Source of the DNA: Verrucomicrobiaceae bacterium UBA1938
Lineage (GTDB): Bacteria > Verrucomicrobiota > Verrucomicrobiia > Verrucomicrobiales > Verrucomicrobiaceae
Assembly: GCA_002336895.1 (NCBI GenBank)
Contig: DDFC01000022.1
Coordinates: 62,001 to 126,000, forward strand
Direction: 5' to 3'
Length of the DNA stretch: 64,000 bases
Part shown: positions 18,124 through 26,412 of the stretch, one piece after another
Position numbering within the stretch: position 1 is the first letter of the stretch
Layout: the number at the start of each line of letters is the position of its first letter
Notes under the pieces: generated by a model
The model's input: only the letters and a program-made list of their open reading frames with translations
Databases searched by the model: none
Told to the model about the DNA's origin: nothing
Position numbers and translations under genes: made by a program

Positions 18124-18582
18124 TCAGACATTCCACCGCTCGTCTGGGAGACTGACCGGGCTCAGAGGCAGCAGGCGGGAGTCCTCGACTGCCGCGGTCC
18201 GATGTGCGAGCCCGGCCAGGTAGGCAGGATGGTCTGCAAAGGCCAGAAACGCCGCGACACTGCTCTGGCGCACCAGCATGACCCGATCCCACCTCTCATG
18301 CACCGGGCCGATGAGAAACGGACCGCCAGCACCCGCAAACATGAGCTGACCCCCACTTTGGTGCAGAAAAGGCAGCGTATGGCGGATGTAGCGTGCAAAG
18401 GCCTCTTCTCCGCTAATGGGGATCTCCGGGGCCAGCTCTGGAGCAGCGGTGTAGTCGGCAACATCGCGAAAACGCAGCAGATTCAGCATGACGACCTCTC
18501 CCTGCAGGTCTCTTTTCACAAACTCGCGTCCCGACTGCTGCGTAGGCATAAGATAGGGCGAAGATTCAGGGGGCGCACTCAT
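18124..18582 (-). CDS. DUF1330-like small protein
   Basis: From ATG 18582 the product is 152 residues. It has a ferredoxin-like alpha/beta-barrel look, with GEVVMLNLLRFRD near the start, FARYIRHTLPFLHQSGG in the middle, WDRVMLVRQSSVAAFLAFADHPAYLAGLAHR and a C-terminal RLLPLSP. These are DUF1330-type landmarks (dimeric alpha-beta barrel). No enzymatic function is known for the family. The start codon overlaps the stop of the upstream DUF2239 gene (ATGA), so the two are probably translated together and controlled by the same operator. Confidence 0.75.
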   Translation of the reverse strand: MSAPPESSPYLMPTQQSGREFVKRDLQGEVVMLNLLRFRDVADYTAAPELAPEIPISGEEAFARYIRHTLPFLHQSGGQLMFAGAGGPFLIGPVHERWDRVMLVRQSSVAAFLAFADHPAYLAGLAHRTAAVEDSRLLPLSPVSLPDERWNV

Positions 18583-19220
18583 TTCACAGGAGTTCCCGGC
18601 GCATCCGTCCGGATGAAGGTCTGCCATTCAGATCCCAAAGCCAGGCGCATTACGTGGCCGCCCACATCATGAGGCCAGTCGGACATGCGCTCGTGCAGAC
18701 GCTGCATGTCATTGGCAAACAAGGCACGCGCAGCTTCTTCAAAGCCTGGAAGATCTCCGGCCAGGGTGACCATGAACTGGTAGGCGCACTCGAGGGCTCG
18801 GCGCGCCTGGTCTTTCTCGCTGCCCTGACGCCGAGCCTCCTCCACCAGCTTTCTCAGGGCCACCGAGGCGCCTCCTGGCTGAGAGTCCAGCCACTCCCAG
18901 TGTCGCGGCAGCAGGGTGACCTCCCGTGGCACCACCCCCAGCCGGGGACGGCCACGCCCACGTGGAACTGCGGGCTCCGCAGCTTGCAGCTCCTGCGGCG
19001 GGACCACAGCAACCAGACGCGCGCAGACCTCCTCATCCGTGCCCCGGGTGTCCACCTCCACGGTGCGCCCCGTGGCATTGTCAAAGATCAGCAGCGGACC
19101 AGTGGCACCGCCTTCCAGCGCCCCCTTGAGCGCGAGAGCGTTTGTGTGCAGAGACCCAGTGGCGATGAGCCGGTGGCCGTCAAAGGTGGTGAAAGTGGAG
19201 GGTTGGTTGGGGACGATCAT
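18579..19220 (-). CDS. DUF2239 family protein
   Basis: The product from ATG 19220 is 213 residues. DUF2239 landmarks are FDGHRLIATGSL near the start, LLIFDNATGRTVEVDTRG, the Pro/Gly/Arg-rich RGRGRPRLGVVPREVTLLPRHWEWL and a helical tail with FMVTLAGDLPGFEEAARALFA. The RGRPRLGVVPREVTLL phrase is the most characteristic and may contact nucleic acid or phosphate, but no function is established. The frame is open to 19382, but the earlier codons run through the inverted repeat and are not family-like. Its 3' end overlaps the DUF1330 start by four bases. The family is common in Proteobacteria, so transfer into this lineage is possible. Confidence 0.8.
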   Translation of the reverse strand: MIVPNQPSTFTTFDGHRLIATGSLHTNALALKGALEGGATGPLLIFDNATGRTVEVDTRGTDEEVCARLVAVVPPQELQAAEPAVPRGRGRPRLGVVPREVTLLPRHWEWLDSQPGGASVALRKLVEEARRQGSEKDQARRALECAYQFMVTLAGDLPGFEEAARALFANDMQRLHERMSDWPHDVGGHVMRLALGSEWQTFIRTDAPGTPVK

Positions 19221-19231
19221 ATGACACACCC

Positions 19232-19282
19232 TTAATATTACCCGGATAAAATTCAAGCAGATTATTATCCGGGTAATATTAA
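19232..19282. promoter_or_regulatory. 18-bp perfect inverted repeat, putative operator of the DUF2239-DUF1330 pair
   Basis: TTAATATTACCCGGATAA (19232-19249) is exactly mirrored by TTATCCGGGTAATATTAA (19265-19282), with a 15-base spacer. Each arm also contains a near-palindromic core ATTAyCCGGrTAA, so two adjacent dimer sites about three helical turns apart (centre to centre) are possible. It is AT-rich in a GC-rich genome and lies 12-62 bases upstream of the DUF2239 start. No T run follows, so a regulator site is likelier than a terminator. Confidence 0.7.
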
Positions 19283-19341
19283 ACACCTCCATATCGCCTA
19301 TGAGCAACCGCATGGTCATCTTTTCACTCCGCTTTGCCCAA

Positions 19342-20679
19342 CTACTCCTCCACCGCCTCAAAGACATCCGGCACAGGTGCATTTTGGGCCACCCAGACCA
19401 GCGCCTCTTCCTTGGTCTTCAGCGTGCCTTCGAGCTGCAGTGTCTGCAGCGTGGTCAGCAGCCTGCCGAGGGCTTTGCCAGCATGCCAGCCTTGGGCGAT
19501 GAGGTCAGCTCCGGTGATGAGACGTGGGGGAAGCATGGGTTCGGCGGCCAGTTCCTCCCGCTTGGCCAGCAGGAAGTCGTAATTGTCCAGCCAGCCGTTG
19601 GAGCCCAGGCAGTCCACGCGGTGCAGGGCCAGCTCGTCATCAAACGAAGGGCGAGCCATAAAGCGGCGCAGCTTGGCGGTGCGCATCTTTTTCACGTCTT
19701 TGAAAACCATGTGGTTCTCCACCGCGACAACCGTGGGCTCGATGACATCATTCGGAAATTTCATGCGCCGCATGATCTCACCCGTCATGTCCGCGCCTAG
19801 TTTGTCGTGTCCGTTAAAGCGAATGCGGCCTGTGTCGGCATCGCGCGTCTGGGTGGCGGGTTTGGCGATGTCGTGCAGCAGCACGCTCATGACCAGCGGC
19901 AGAGACACCTGCTCCGGTAGCAGGCTTAGCATCAGCCGTGTGTGGATGAAGACATCCCCCTCCGGATGAAACTGCGGCGGTTGCTCGCAGCCCTGCAGCA
20001 CTAAAATCTCCGGCAGGAACTGCTCCATGAGACCGCTGTTCACGAGGAGGTCAAAGCCACGCACGCGGTTCGGGCTCAGCATGGTCTTCACAAACTCCTC
20101 GCGGATGCGCTCGATGCTCACGCTCTTGATCTTCGGTGCCAGCCCGCAGATGGACTCCCAGGTGGCGTGCTCGATGTCAAACCCCAGCACTGTGGCAAAA
20201 CGCACCGCACGCAGCATGCGCAGGTGGTCCTCCTCAAAACGATCCCGCGCCACGCCGATGGCGCGCAGCAGGCCCATGCGCAGATCCGCCTGGCCGCCCA
20301 CGTAGTCGATCACCTCCTCCTTGAGCGGATCAAAGAAGAGGCCGTTGACGGTGAAGTCGCGGCGCTGGGCATCATGCTCCGGGGTGGAGTACGTCACGCT
20401 GTCCGGGCGGCGGCCGTCGCTGTAGCTGCCGTCGCTGCGAAAGGTGGCCACCTCCACATGCTGGTGGTCCAGGCGCACGATCACCACGCCAAAGTGCGCC
20501 CCCACCGTCTGCGCTCCGGGAAACAGCCGCACCACCTGCTCCGGCGTGGCGCTGGTGGCCACGTCATAGTCCTTGGCCTCACGGCCCAGCAGCATGTCCC
20601 GCACGCAGCCGCCCGCCAGCAGGGCCGTGTGTCCAGCTTGCGTCAGTTTGTTGATGACCTTGATGGCGGTGTCTCTCAT
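19342..20679 (-). CDS. cca: CCA tRNA nucleotidyltransferase/poly(A) polymerase family protein
   Basis: The 445-residue product has the class II nucleotidyltransferase head domain: GGCVRDMLLG (residues 23-32), then the metal-binding pair Asp37/Asp39 in KDYDVATS. RRDFTVNGLFFDP and the conserved DRFEEDHLRMLRAVRFA motif follow. A central LLHDIAKP with a later NGHDKLGADM and ENHMVF indicates an HD-type phosphohydrolase domain. It should add or repair the 3' CCA of tRNAs in the cytoplasm. The gene is divergent from the Lrp/AsnC gene with about 95 bp between starts, and the DUF2239 operator lies just past its 3' end. Confidence 0.93.
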   Translation of the reverse strand: MRDTAIKVINKLTQAGHTALLAGGCVRDMLLGREAKDYDVATSATPEQVVRLFPGAQTVGAHFGVVIVRLDHQHVEVATFRSDGSYSDGRRPDSVTYSTPEHDAQRRDFTVNGLFFDPLKEEVIDYVGGQADLRMGLLRAIGVARDRFEEDHLRMLRAVRFATVLGFDIEHATWESICGLAPKIKSVSIERIREEFVKTMLSPNRVRGFDLLVNSGLMEQFLPEILVLQGCEQPPQFHPEGDVFIHTRLMLSLLPEQVSLPLVMSVLLHDIAKPATQTRDADTGRIRFNGHDKLGADMTGEIMRRMKFPNDVIEPTVVAVENHMVFKDVKKMRTAKLRRFMARPSFDDELALHRVDCLGSNGWLDNYDFLLAKREELAAEPMLPPRLITGADLIAQGWHAGKALGRLLTTLQTLQLEGTLKTKEEALVWVAQNAPVPDVFEAVEE

Positions 20680-20774
20680 TCAGCCAGCTTCAGCGCAGCC
20701 CCCCGGCCGTGCAATCTTCATTCCGCTTTCCGCTGTTCAAAGCACAGACTCAGGCTAAAATCCCGCCCCCTATT

Positions 20775-21254
20775 ATGGACCCACTCATCGAAATGCTGCA
20801 CAACAACTCCAGGCGCTCCCATCACGAGATGGCGCTGGCCCTGGGCCTCACGGAATCCGAAGTCGCTTCACGGATCGCCGCCGCCGAGGCCGATGGCACC
20901 ATTCTGGGGTACAGCGCCGTGGTGGACCGTCTCAAGGCGGGGCACCGTGGTGTCACGGCATTGATCGAGGTGCGGATCGCACCCGAGCGCGACGGTGGCT
21001 TTGACCGCCTGGCACGTCGCATTTCCAAATTTGACCAGGTCCGCGAGTGCTTCCTCATGAGCGGCGGCTATGACCTGGCTGTGATCGTCGAGGGCAAGGA
21101 CCTGCTCGATGTGGCGACTTTTGTGGCTGAAAAACTCAGCACCCTCGGTGGTGTGCTGTCCACGGCCACGCGCTTTCAGCTGAAGGCGTACAAAGAAGGC
21201 GGATTTTTCGCAAATTCCGGCGGTGACGAAGAGCGCCTGCCGGTGAGTCCATGA
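20775..21254 (+). CDS. Lrp/AsnC family transcriptional regulator
   Basis: From ATG 20775 the product is 159 residues. It has an N-terminal winged helix-turn-helix (residues 1-50; EMALALGLTESEVASRIAAAEADGTI) and a C-terminal RAM effector-binding domain (about 58-135; GVTALIEVRI and the conserved GGYDLAVIVEG). Lrp/AsnC proteins bind amino acids and control amino-acid metabolism genes. The stop codon overlaps the start of the aminotransferase gene (ATGA), so it very probably responds to the amino acid that enzyme handles. The frame extends to 20709, but ATG 20775 gives the family length. Confidence 0.88.
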   Translation: MDPLIEMLHNNSRRSHHEMALALGLTESEVASRIAAAEADGTILGYSAVVDRLKAGHRGVTALIEVRIAPERDGGFDRLARRISKFDQVRECFLMSGGYDLAVIVEGKDLLDVATFVAEKLSTLGGVLSTATRFQLKAYKEGGFFANSGGDEERLPVSP

Positions 21255-22450
21255 TTCAAGAGGAGCCTGCGATCATGGATTACGACAACAAGATTTCCAC
21301 CATCATTCGCGACCTGCCGCGCTCCGGCATCCGCGATTTCTTTGAGCTCGTCATCGGCCGCTCCGACGTCATCTCCCTCGGCGTTGGAGAGCCCGACAAG
21401 CCCACTCCCTGGCCCATCCGCGAGGCGGTCATCCGCTCCCTGGAAAAAGGCCAGACCAGCTACACCTCCAATCTCGGCCTGGAAGCCCTGCGAGTAGGCA
21501 TCAGCGAATACGTCACCAAGCACTTCCGCACCACGTATGATCCCAAGACGGAGATCCTCGTGACGGTGGGTGTTTCCGAGGCGCTGGACATCGCCTTCCG
21601 AGCGGTGCTCAATCCGGGCGATGAGGTCATCTATCACGAGCCCTGCTACGTCTCCTACAGCCCCAGCATCAAGATGGCCTACGGTGTACCCGTCGTGGTG
21701 CAGACGCGGGAGGAGAATGAGTTTGCCCTCATGGCCGAGGATGTGGAGAAAGCCATCACGCCGAAGACGAAGGTCATCGCGCTGAACTTCCCCACCAATC
21801 CCACCGGCGGCATCATGCCGCACGAGGAGCTGGCCAAGATCGCCGCACTCGCGGTGAAGCATGACCTCTTCGTCTTCACCGACGAGATCTACAGCGAGCT
21901 GCTGTATGATGGCCGCCAGCACAAGAGCATCGTGGAGTTTCCCGGCATGCGTGAGCGCACCGTGCTGCTGCACGGCTTCAGCAAAGCCTTTGCCATGACT
22001 GGCTGGCGTCTCGGCTACGCCTGCGCCCCGGCCCCGCTGCGCGAGGCCATGATGAAGATCCACCAGTACTGCATGCTCTGCGCCCCCATCATGAGCCAGA
22101 TGGCCGGCATCGAGGCGCTCAAGATGGGCGAGGCAGCCTATGAAGACATGCGCCAGAGCTACGAGCAGCGGCGCAATCTCATCGTGAGCCGTCTCAATGG
22201 CATGGGCCTGCACTGCTTCAATCCGGGCGGCGCATTCTATGTCTTCCCCGAGATCCGCAGCACAGGCCTGACCAGCAAGGAATTCGCCATCCAGCTTCTG
22301 GAAAAGAAGAGCGTGGCCGTGGTGCCCGGCAGCGCCTTCAGCAGCGCTGGCGAAGGCTTCGTACGCTGCTGCTACGCCACAGCGCCGGAGCTCATCGCCA
22401 AAGCCATGGATCTCATGGAGGAGTTTGTAAACGAAGTGCGCGGCAAGTAG
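21251..22450 (+). CDS. PLP-dependent class I/II aminotransferase
   Basis: The product is 399 residues of fold-type I aminotransferase. It has VGEPDKPTPWPI near the N-terminus and the NFPTNPTGG motif, FTDEIYSELLYDG, and the Schiff-base Lys245 in GFSKAFAMTGWRLGY. A C-terminal RCCYATAPE supplies the carboxylate-binding Arg. The sequence is closest in feel to the aspartate/aromatic aminotransferase or PatA group; the exact amino acid cannot be told. The start overlaps the Lrp/AsnC stop, and a strong terminator follows, so regulator and enzyme form a two-gene operon. Confidence 0.9.
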   Translation: MIQEEPAIMDYDNKISTIIRDLPRSGIRDFFELVIGRSDVISLGVGEPDKPTPWPIREAVIRSLEKGQTSYTSNLGLEALRVGISEYVTKHFRTTYDPKTEILVTVGVSEALDIAFRAVLNPGDEVIYHEPCYVSYSPSIKMAYGVPVVVQTREENEFALMAEDVEKAITPKTKVIALNFPTNPTGGIMPHEELAKIAALAVKHDLFVFTDEIYSELLYDGRQHKSIVEFPGMRERTVLLHGFSKAFAMTGWRLGYACAPAPLREAMMKIHQYCMLCAPIMSQMAGIEALKMGEAAYEDMRQSYEQRRNLIVSRLNGMGLHCFNPGGAFYVFPEIRSTGLTSKEFAIQLLEKKSVAVVPGSAFSSAGEGFVRCCYATAPELIAKAMDLMEEFVNEVRGK

Positions 22451-22475
22451 CGCCTCCGCTCAAACAGATTCGTCA

Positions 22476-22526
22476 GGCCTGCAGGCAAACGCACTTCTGG
22501 TGCTTGTCTGCGGGCCTTTCTCTTTT
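22476..22526 (+). terminator. Strong terminator of the regulator-aminotransferase operon
   Basis: GGCCTGCAGGCAA (22476-22488) pairs with TTGTCTGCGGGCC (22504-22516) over 13 positions, two of them G-T. A 4-bp GCAC/GTGC stem caps it. TTTCTCTTTT follows. It lies between convergent genes. Confidence 0.85.
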
Positions 22527-22532
22527 CAGCGA

Positions 22533-23813
22533 TCAAGCCACCAGACCCGGCAGGCTCGTGCTAGTGCTCGATCCAAACGCATCGGCCTCGATCCCCATCT
22601 GCTGCAGCATCTGCACAAAAAGATTGCACATGGGCTGGTTGTTCTTGGCATCAAACGCCAGATGCTGGCCATGCTTGAAGCCGCCGCCCGCAAAGAGCAG
22701 CGGGAGATTGTGCCAGTCGTGGCTGTTGGCATTGCCGAGATTGCTGCCCAGCAGGATCATGGTGTTGTCCAGCAGGCTGCCATTGGCCTCCTTCTTGGCC
22801 TTGAGAGAGGTCAGCAGGCCGTTGAAGGCCTCAAACTCGGCGCGCTCGATGCGCTGCAGTTGCTCAATCTTCTCCGGGTCCTGGCCGTGGTGGGAGAGGT
22901 TGTGATGAGCCATCGACACTCCCTTCACCAGCGGCACATCTCCCCTGCCCTGGATGAGCACGGTGATGGCGCGCGTGCTGTCCGTCTGCAGGGCCAGCGG
23001 GATGAGGTCAAACAGCAGTCGCATGCGGGCGATCAGATCGGCCTCGTTTTCCACATCGGTCGGCGGCTTGGCATCCACCTTGGGCTTGGGTTTCTGCACC
23101 CAGGCTTCGGATTTAAGCATGCGCTCCTCCATCTCGCGCACGGAGGTGTAGTACTCATCCAGCTTCTCCTTGTCCGCCGCACCCACGCGGTTTTCAAAGC
23201 GCTTGGCCTCGGCCATCACGGTGTCCATGATGCTGCGTCCTTCCTTCAACTTGCGCATCTGGTTGCTGATCTCAGCGGGTGTTCCATCGAGGAAGAGTTT
23301 GGCAAAGACCTGGGAGGGCTTTGAATTGGAGGGCACCATCACGCCGCTGCGTGTGTAGCTCTGGCTGCCCTGCCCCGCCGTGCTGAGCACCAGCGAAGGG
23401 TAGCGCGTCTCATGGCCGATCTTTTCAGCCACAAGCTGATCGATGGAAACGGTGTTGCGAAAGCCACCGAGCCCCGGACCGCGTGCCGAGGTGAGCCAGG
23501 TCTGCTCGGAGGTATGGCCGTCTGCGCCAGCCTGGTCTGGATGTGAGACACCGGAGAGCACCGTGAAGTCTTCACGGTGATCCTTCAGCGTCTCCAGATA
23601 AGGCGTGAGAGTGTAGCCACGTCCCGTCTCCTTCGGGAAAAACGAAGGGCCGTAGATGCCGAGGGAGGCGCAGGCAAACACCATGCGCTTGGGCGGGGTG
23701 GCAGCGGCGGCGCTGGAGAGGCGCGGCATCATGGCCTCCAGAAACGGCAGGGCCAGCGAAACACCTGAGCCATGCAGAAAGGCGCGGCGGGAAAGGGCGG
23801 GGCGTGTGATCAT
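22533..23813 (-). CDS. DUF1552 protein with Tat-type signal (second copy)
   Basis: The product is 426 residues with a Tat-like leader (SRRAFLHGSGVSLALPFLEAM). DUF1552 landmarks follow: FACASLGIYGPSFFP, the HPDQAGADGHTSEQTWLTSA block, HHNLSHHGQDPEKI and LLDNTMILLGSNLGNANSH. It sits 31 bp after the DUF1592-type gene on the same strand, the classic gene pair, so the two are probably one operon encoding cooperating exported proteins. It is clearly diverged from the other DUF1552 protein at 10956-12371, which suggests different substrates. Confidence 0.92.
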   Translation of the reverse strand: MITRPALSRRAFLHGSGVSLALPFLEAMMPRLSSAAAATPPKRMVFACASLGIYGPSFFPKETGRGYTLTPYLETLKDHREDFTVLSGVSHPDQAGADGHTSEQTWLTSARGPGLGGFRNTVSIDQLVAEKIGHETRYPSLVLSTAGQGSQSYTRSGVMVPSNSKPSQVFAKLFLDGTPAEISNQMRKLKEGRSIMDTVMAEAKRFENRVGAADKEKLDEYYTSVREMEERMLKSEAWVQKPKPKVDAKPPTDVENEADLIARMRLLFDLIPLALQTDSTRAITVLIQGRGDVPLVKGVSMAHHNLSHHGQDPEKIEQLQRIERAEFEAFNGLLTSLKAKKEANGSLLDNTMILLGSNLGNANSHDWHNLPLLFAGGGFKHGQHLAFDAKNNQPMCNLFVQMLQQMGIEADAFGSSTSTSLPGLVA

Positions 23814-23844
23814 GACGTGATGTAAGGCTGGGATGGAACGTGGA

Positions 23845-26304
23845 TTACTTGCTCAAAAACAAAGGTGACAGCACCACCGCATGCACCAGGGTGCGCAGGC
23901 CGGAGCCCTCGGCTTTGACCTGGGTGGTGATGGTGTCGATGGCATCGCGGTCGGCAAACTGGATGCCTGCACCGGTGCCGTAGGTAACGAGGCTGCCCGC
24001 GAGAGCGCGCAGCACCTGATCCTGCTGCCCGAGAAGGAGCTGCTTGAAATCGCGTATGCCTTGAAATTTGCGACCGTCCGGCAGCTCCCCGCTGGCATCC
24101 ACCGGCAGGCCTTCCTTGTACTGCCAGATGTTCTGCCCGCGCAGCTTGCGCTTGGCGTTGGCACCCTTTTCATTGGAGCGGTAGTTTTCGCGGTAGCCGC
24201 CGATGACGTCAAAACTCTCAAGTGCAAACCCGGGAGGATCGATGTTCTTGTGGCAGGAGGCGCAGGATTCACTGTCGCGGTGTTTGGCCAACTGCTCGCG
24301 GATGGTGGTGGAGCCCCGGGTGTCCGGCTCGATTCCACCCACACTGGCAGGCGGCGGAGGCGGGGGCTGACCGAGGAGATGCTTCATGACCCACGCGCCT
24401 CGCAGCACGGGCGAGGTGACGGTACCATTGGCCGTAACCTTCAGCACACTGGCATGAGTCAGAACGCCGCCACGCGGACTGCCCGCTGGGAGCGAGACAC
24501 GGCGAAACTGCTCTCCGGAGATGCCGGGCAGCTCGTAGTGCTCTGCAAGGCGGTTGTTCAGCATGGCAAAGTCGCTGTGGATGAGATTAGCCACCGGCAG
24601 GTTCTGCGTGAGCATCTCGCTGAAAAAAGACTCCGTCTCCGTGACCATGGCCAGCTTCAGGAGCATGTCGTACTCTGGGTAGAGCTTGGCATCGGGAGCC
24701 GTGGCGTCGATGTTTCGCAGCTCCAGCCACTGGCCCACAAAGTTGGTCACGAAAGCGGCTGAGCGCGGGCTTTTGAGCAGGCGCTCAGTCTGGGCCTTGA
24801 GCACGTCAGGTTTCATGAGCTGGCCGGACGCAGCCGCCTTCATGAGCTCATCATCCGGCATGGAGCTGGTAAGGAAGTAGGACAGGCGCGAAGCCACGGC
24901 ATAGGAGTTCAGCCTGCCTGGGTGCTCCTCCAGCAGCAGAAAGGCGGGAGAAGTAAGGATAGCACGCAAGCCGAGGCGCATGGCTTCCTCAAAGCCGCGA
25001 CCTGCGTCCAGCGCCTGGGTGGCGAGTGCAATGTAGGGCGCAGCTTCATCCGGTTCCAGCGGTCGGCGGAAAGCGCGCGCGGCAAAGCTCTGCAGCCCGC
25101 TGCTGACAGACTGGCGCACATCCTGGGGGGCGAGCTCGTAGCCCAGTGGTTTGCCGTCTCGGAACTTGCGCTGTTTTTCATCCAGCTCTGTCAGCGGAAC
25201 ATCTCCCAGCGCTTTTTTCAAGCTGGCAGGCGGCCACTCCGTCGCGAGCGGGCCTTCCACCTCGATCCACTGCATGGCGATGCCCGTGCCCTGAAACTCT
25301 GCCGCGCCCACGTTGTAGATACCCTGCCCCTTCTTGTCGCGGCCCACATGGTCGCAGTTTACGACGATGTGCTCAGTGCCGTCCAGACGTGCGGTAAACT
25401 CATACTCGCGTGGCTTGTCTGCGGGCAGCTCGCAGTAGCTGAGGAGGCGCTTCAGCTTGTAGTTGTTGGCGTACACTATGACGGTGAGGGGCTGCCCCTC
25501 GGTCTGAAAAGCATTGCCCGAGAGCCGTATGCGGTAGAGCCCCGGACCAGGGATGCGGCACTGCTTCAGGCCCACCAGATAGTCTCCGGTGCTGAACATG
25601 ATGACTTCCTTGTCCGTCTCACGGAACATGATGCGATGCCCGCTCTTGGGATTGGTTTTATCGCTGAGCGTTCCGGGCGGCGTGTCCAGGTTTTTGCGGA
25701 TGGCCGGCTCGTCCTTGTAGGAGTAGCGTTTGTTGATGCCAGCGGGCTTGCGGCTCAGCACGATGGCGGCATCCAGCGCGGCATCGGCAGCTTCCAGATA
25801 TTTCTCGATCTGCAGCTGCGAGAAACGCAGCCCCTCCGCCACCGTGTCAAAGCCATGCATCGGCGTGTCCTCGGGGAGGATGTGCTTCAGCGGCAGCGAG
25901 ATGCCCAGGAGATCATGCACGGTGTTTTCATACTCGGTGCGGTTCAGACGGCGCAGCAAAGTACGACCGTCCTTCGCCTGCTGCGCCAGCTCATGATCAC
26001 GGAGAGGAGTCTTGAGCGCTGCCAGGAATTTGCCCTGTGCTCCAGCCTCAGGCCGGGGCTTCTTGGCAGGCGGCATCTCCCCCTTGCCCACACGGTCAAA
26101 GACCTTCACCCAGGTGTCGAAGTTCTTTTTGTCGTCAGGAGCAAACTTCAGCGCCGTGAGATCGAGCCCGCCTTTTTGGACATCGCCGTCATGGCATTCG
26201 GTGCAGTGCTGCTCCAGAAAGGGCGCAACGGGAGGCATTGCTCCATGTGCACTGGCAAGCGCGATAAGCAAAAAGGCAGAAGCAAAAACAAGAAGGCGAG
26301 ACAT
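23845..26304 (-). CDS. DUF1587/1595/1592/1588/1585 c-type cytochrome protein (second copy)
   Basis: The product is 819 residues with a short signal peptide. The PSCyt1 haem motif CTECH comes within the first 40 residues (EQHCTECHDGDVQKGGLDL). DUF1587 (LRRLNRTEYENTVHDLLGI) and a beta-rich insert of about 150 residues follow. DUF1595, DUF1592 (ASRLSYFLTSSMPDDELM), DUF1588 with CASCHKNIDPPGFALESFD and DUF1585 complete it. The insert (residues about 190-330; DTPPGTLSDKTNPKSGHRIMF to HIVVNCDHVGRDKKG) is carbohydrate-binding-module-like in look and is absent from the 739-residue relative. The gene is followed by its DUF1552 partner. It probably transfers electrons in an exported complex of unknown substrate. 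Confidence 0.92.
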   Translation of the reverse strand: MSRLLVFASAFLLIALASAHGAMPPVAPFLEQHCTECHDGDVQKGGLDLTALKFAPDDKKNFDTWVKVFDRVGKGEMPPAKKPRPEAGAQGKFLAALKTPLRDHELAQQAKDGRTLLRRLNRTEYENTVHDLLGISLPLKHILPEDTPMHGFDTVAEGLRFSQLQIEKYLEAADAALDAAIVLSRKPAGINKRYSYKDEPAIRKNLDTPPGTLSDKTNPKSGHRIMFRETDKEVIMFSTGDYLVGLKQCRIPGPGLYRIRLSGNAFQTEGQPLTVIVYANNYKLKRLLSYCELPADKPREYEFTARLDGTEHIVVNCDHVGRDKKGQGIYNVGAAEFQGTGIAMQWIEVEGPLATEWPPASLKKALGDVPLTELDEKQRKFRDGKPLGYELAPQDVRQSVSSGLQSFAARAFRRPLEPDEAAPYIALATQALDAGRGFEEAMRLGLRAILTSPAFLLLEEHPGRLNSYAVASRLSYFLTSSMPDDELMKAAASGQLMKPDVLKAQTERLLKSPRSAAFVTNFVGQWLELRNIDATAPDAKLYPEYDMLLKLAMVTETESFFSEMLTQNLPVANLIHSDFAMLNNRLAEHYELPGISGEQFRRVSLPAGSPRGGVLTHASVLKVTANGTVTSPVLRGAWVMKHLLGQPPPPPPASVGGIEPDTRGSTTIREQLAKHRDSESCASCHKNIDPPGFALESFDVIGGYRENYRSNEKGANAKRKLRGQNIWQYKEGLPVDASGELPDGRKFQGIRDFKQLLLGQQDQVLRALAGSLVTYGTGAGIQFADRDAIDTITTQVKAEGSGLRTLVHAVVLSPLFLSK

Positions 26305-26412
26305 GACAAAGGCGGCAGGACAGGAACGTGCGCAGAGCTTGGCAAATTAGACCAGGAAGAGGCAAGCTTTTTGGCATGCCTGCCCAGTCATGGATTCCGG
26401 CTGCCTGGGACA

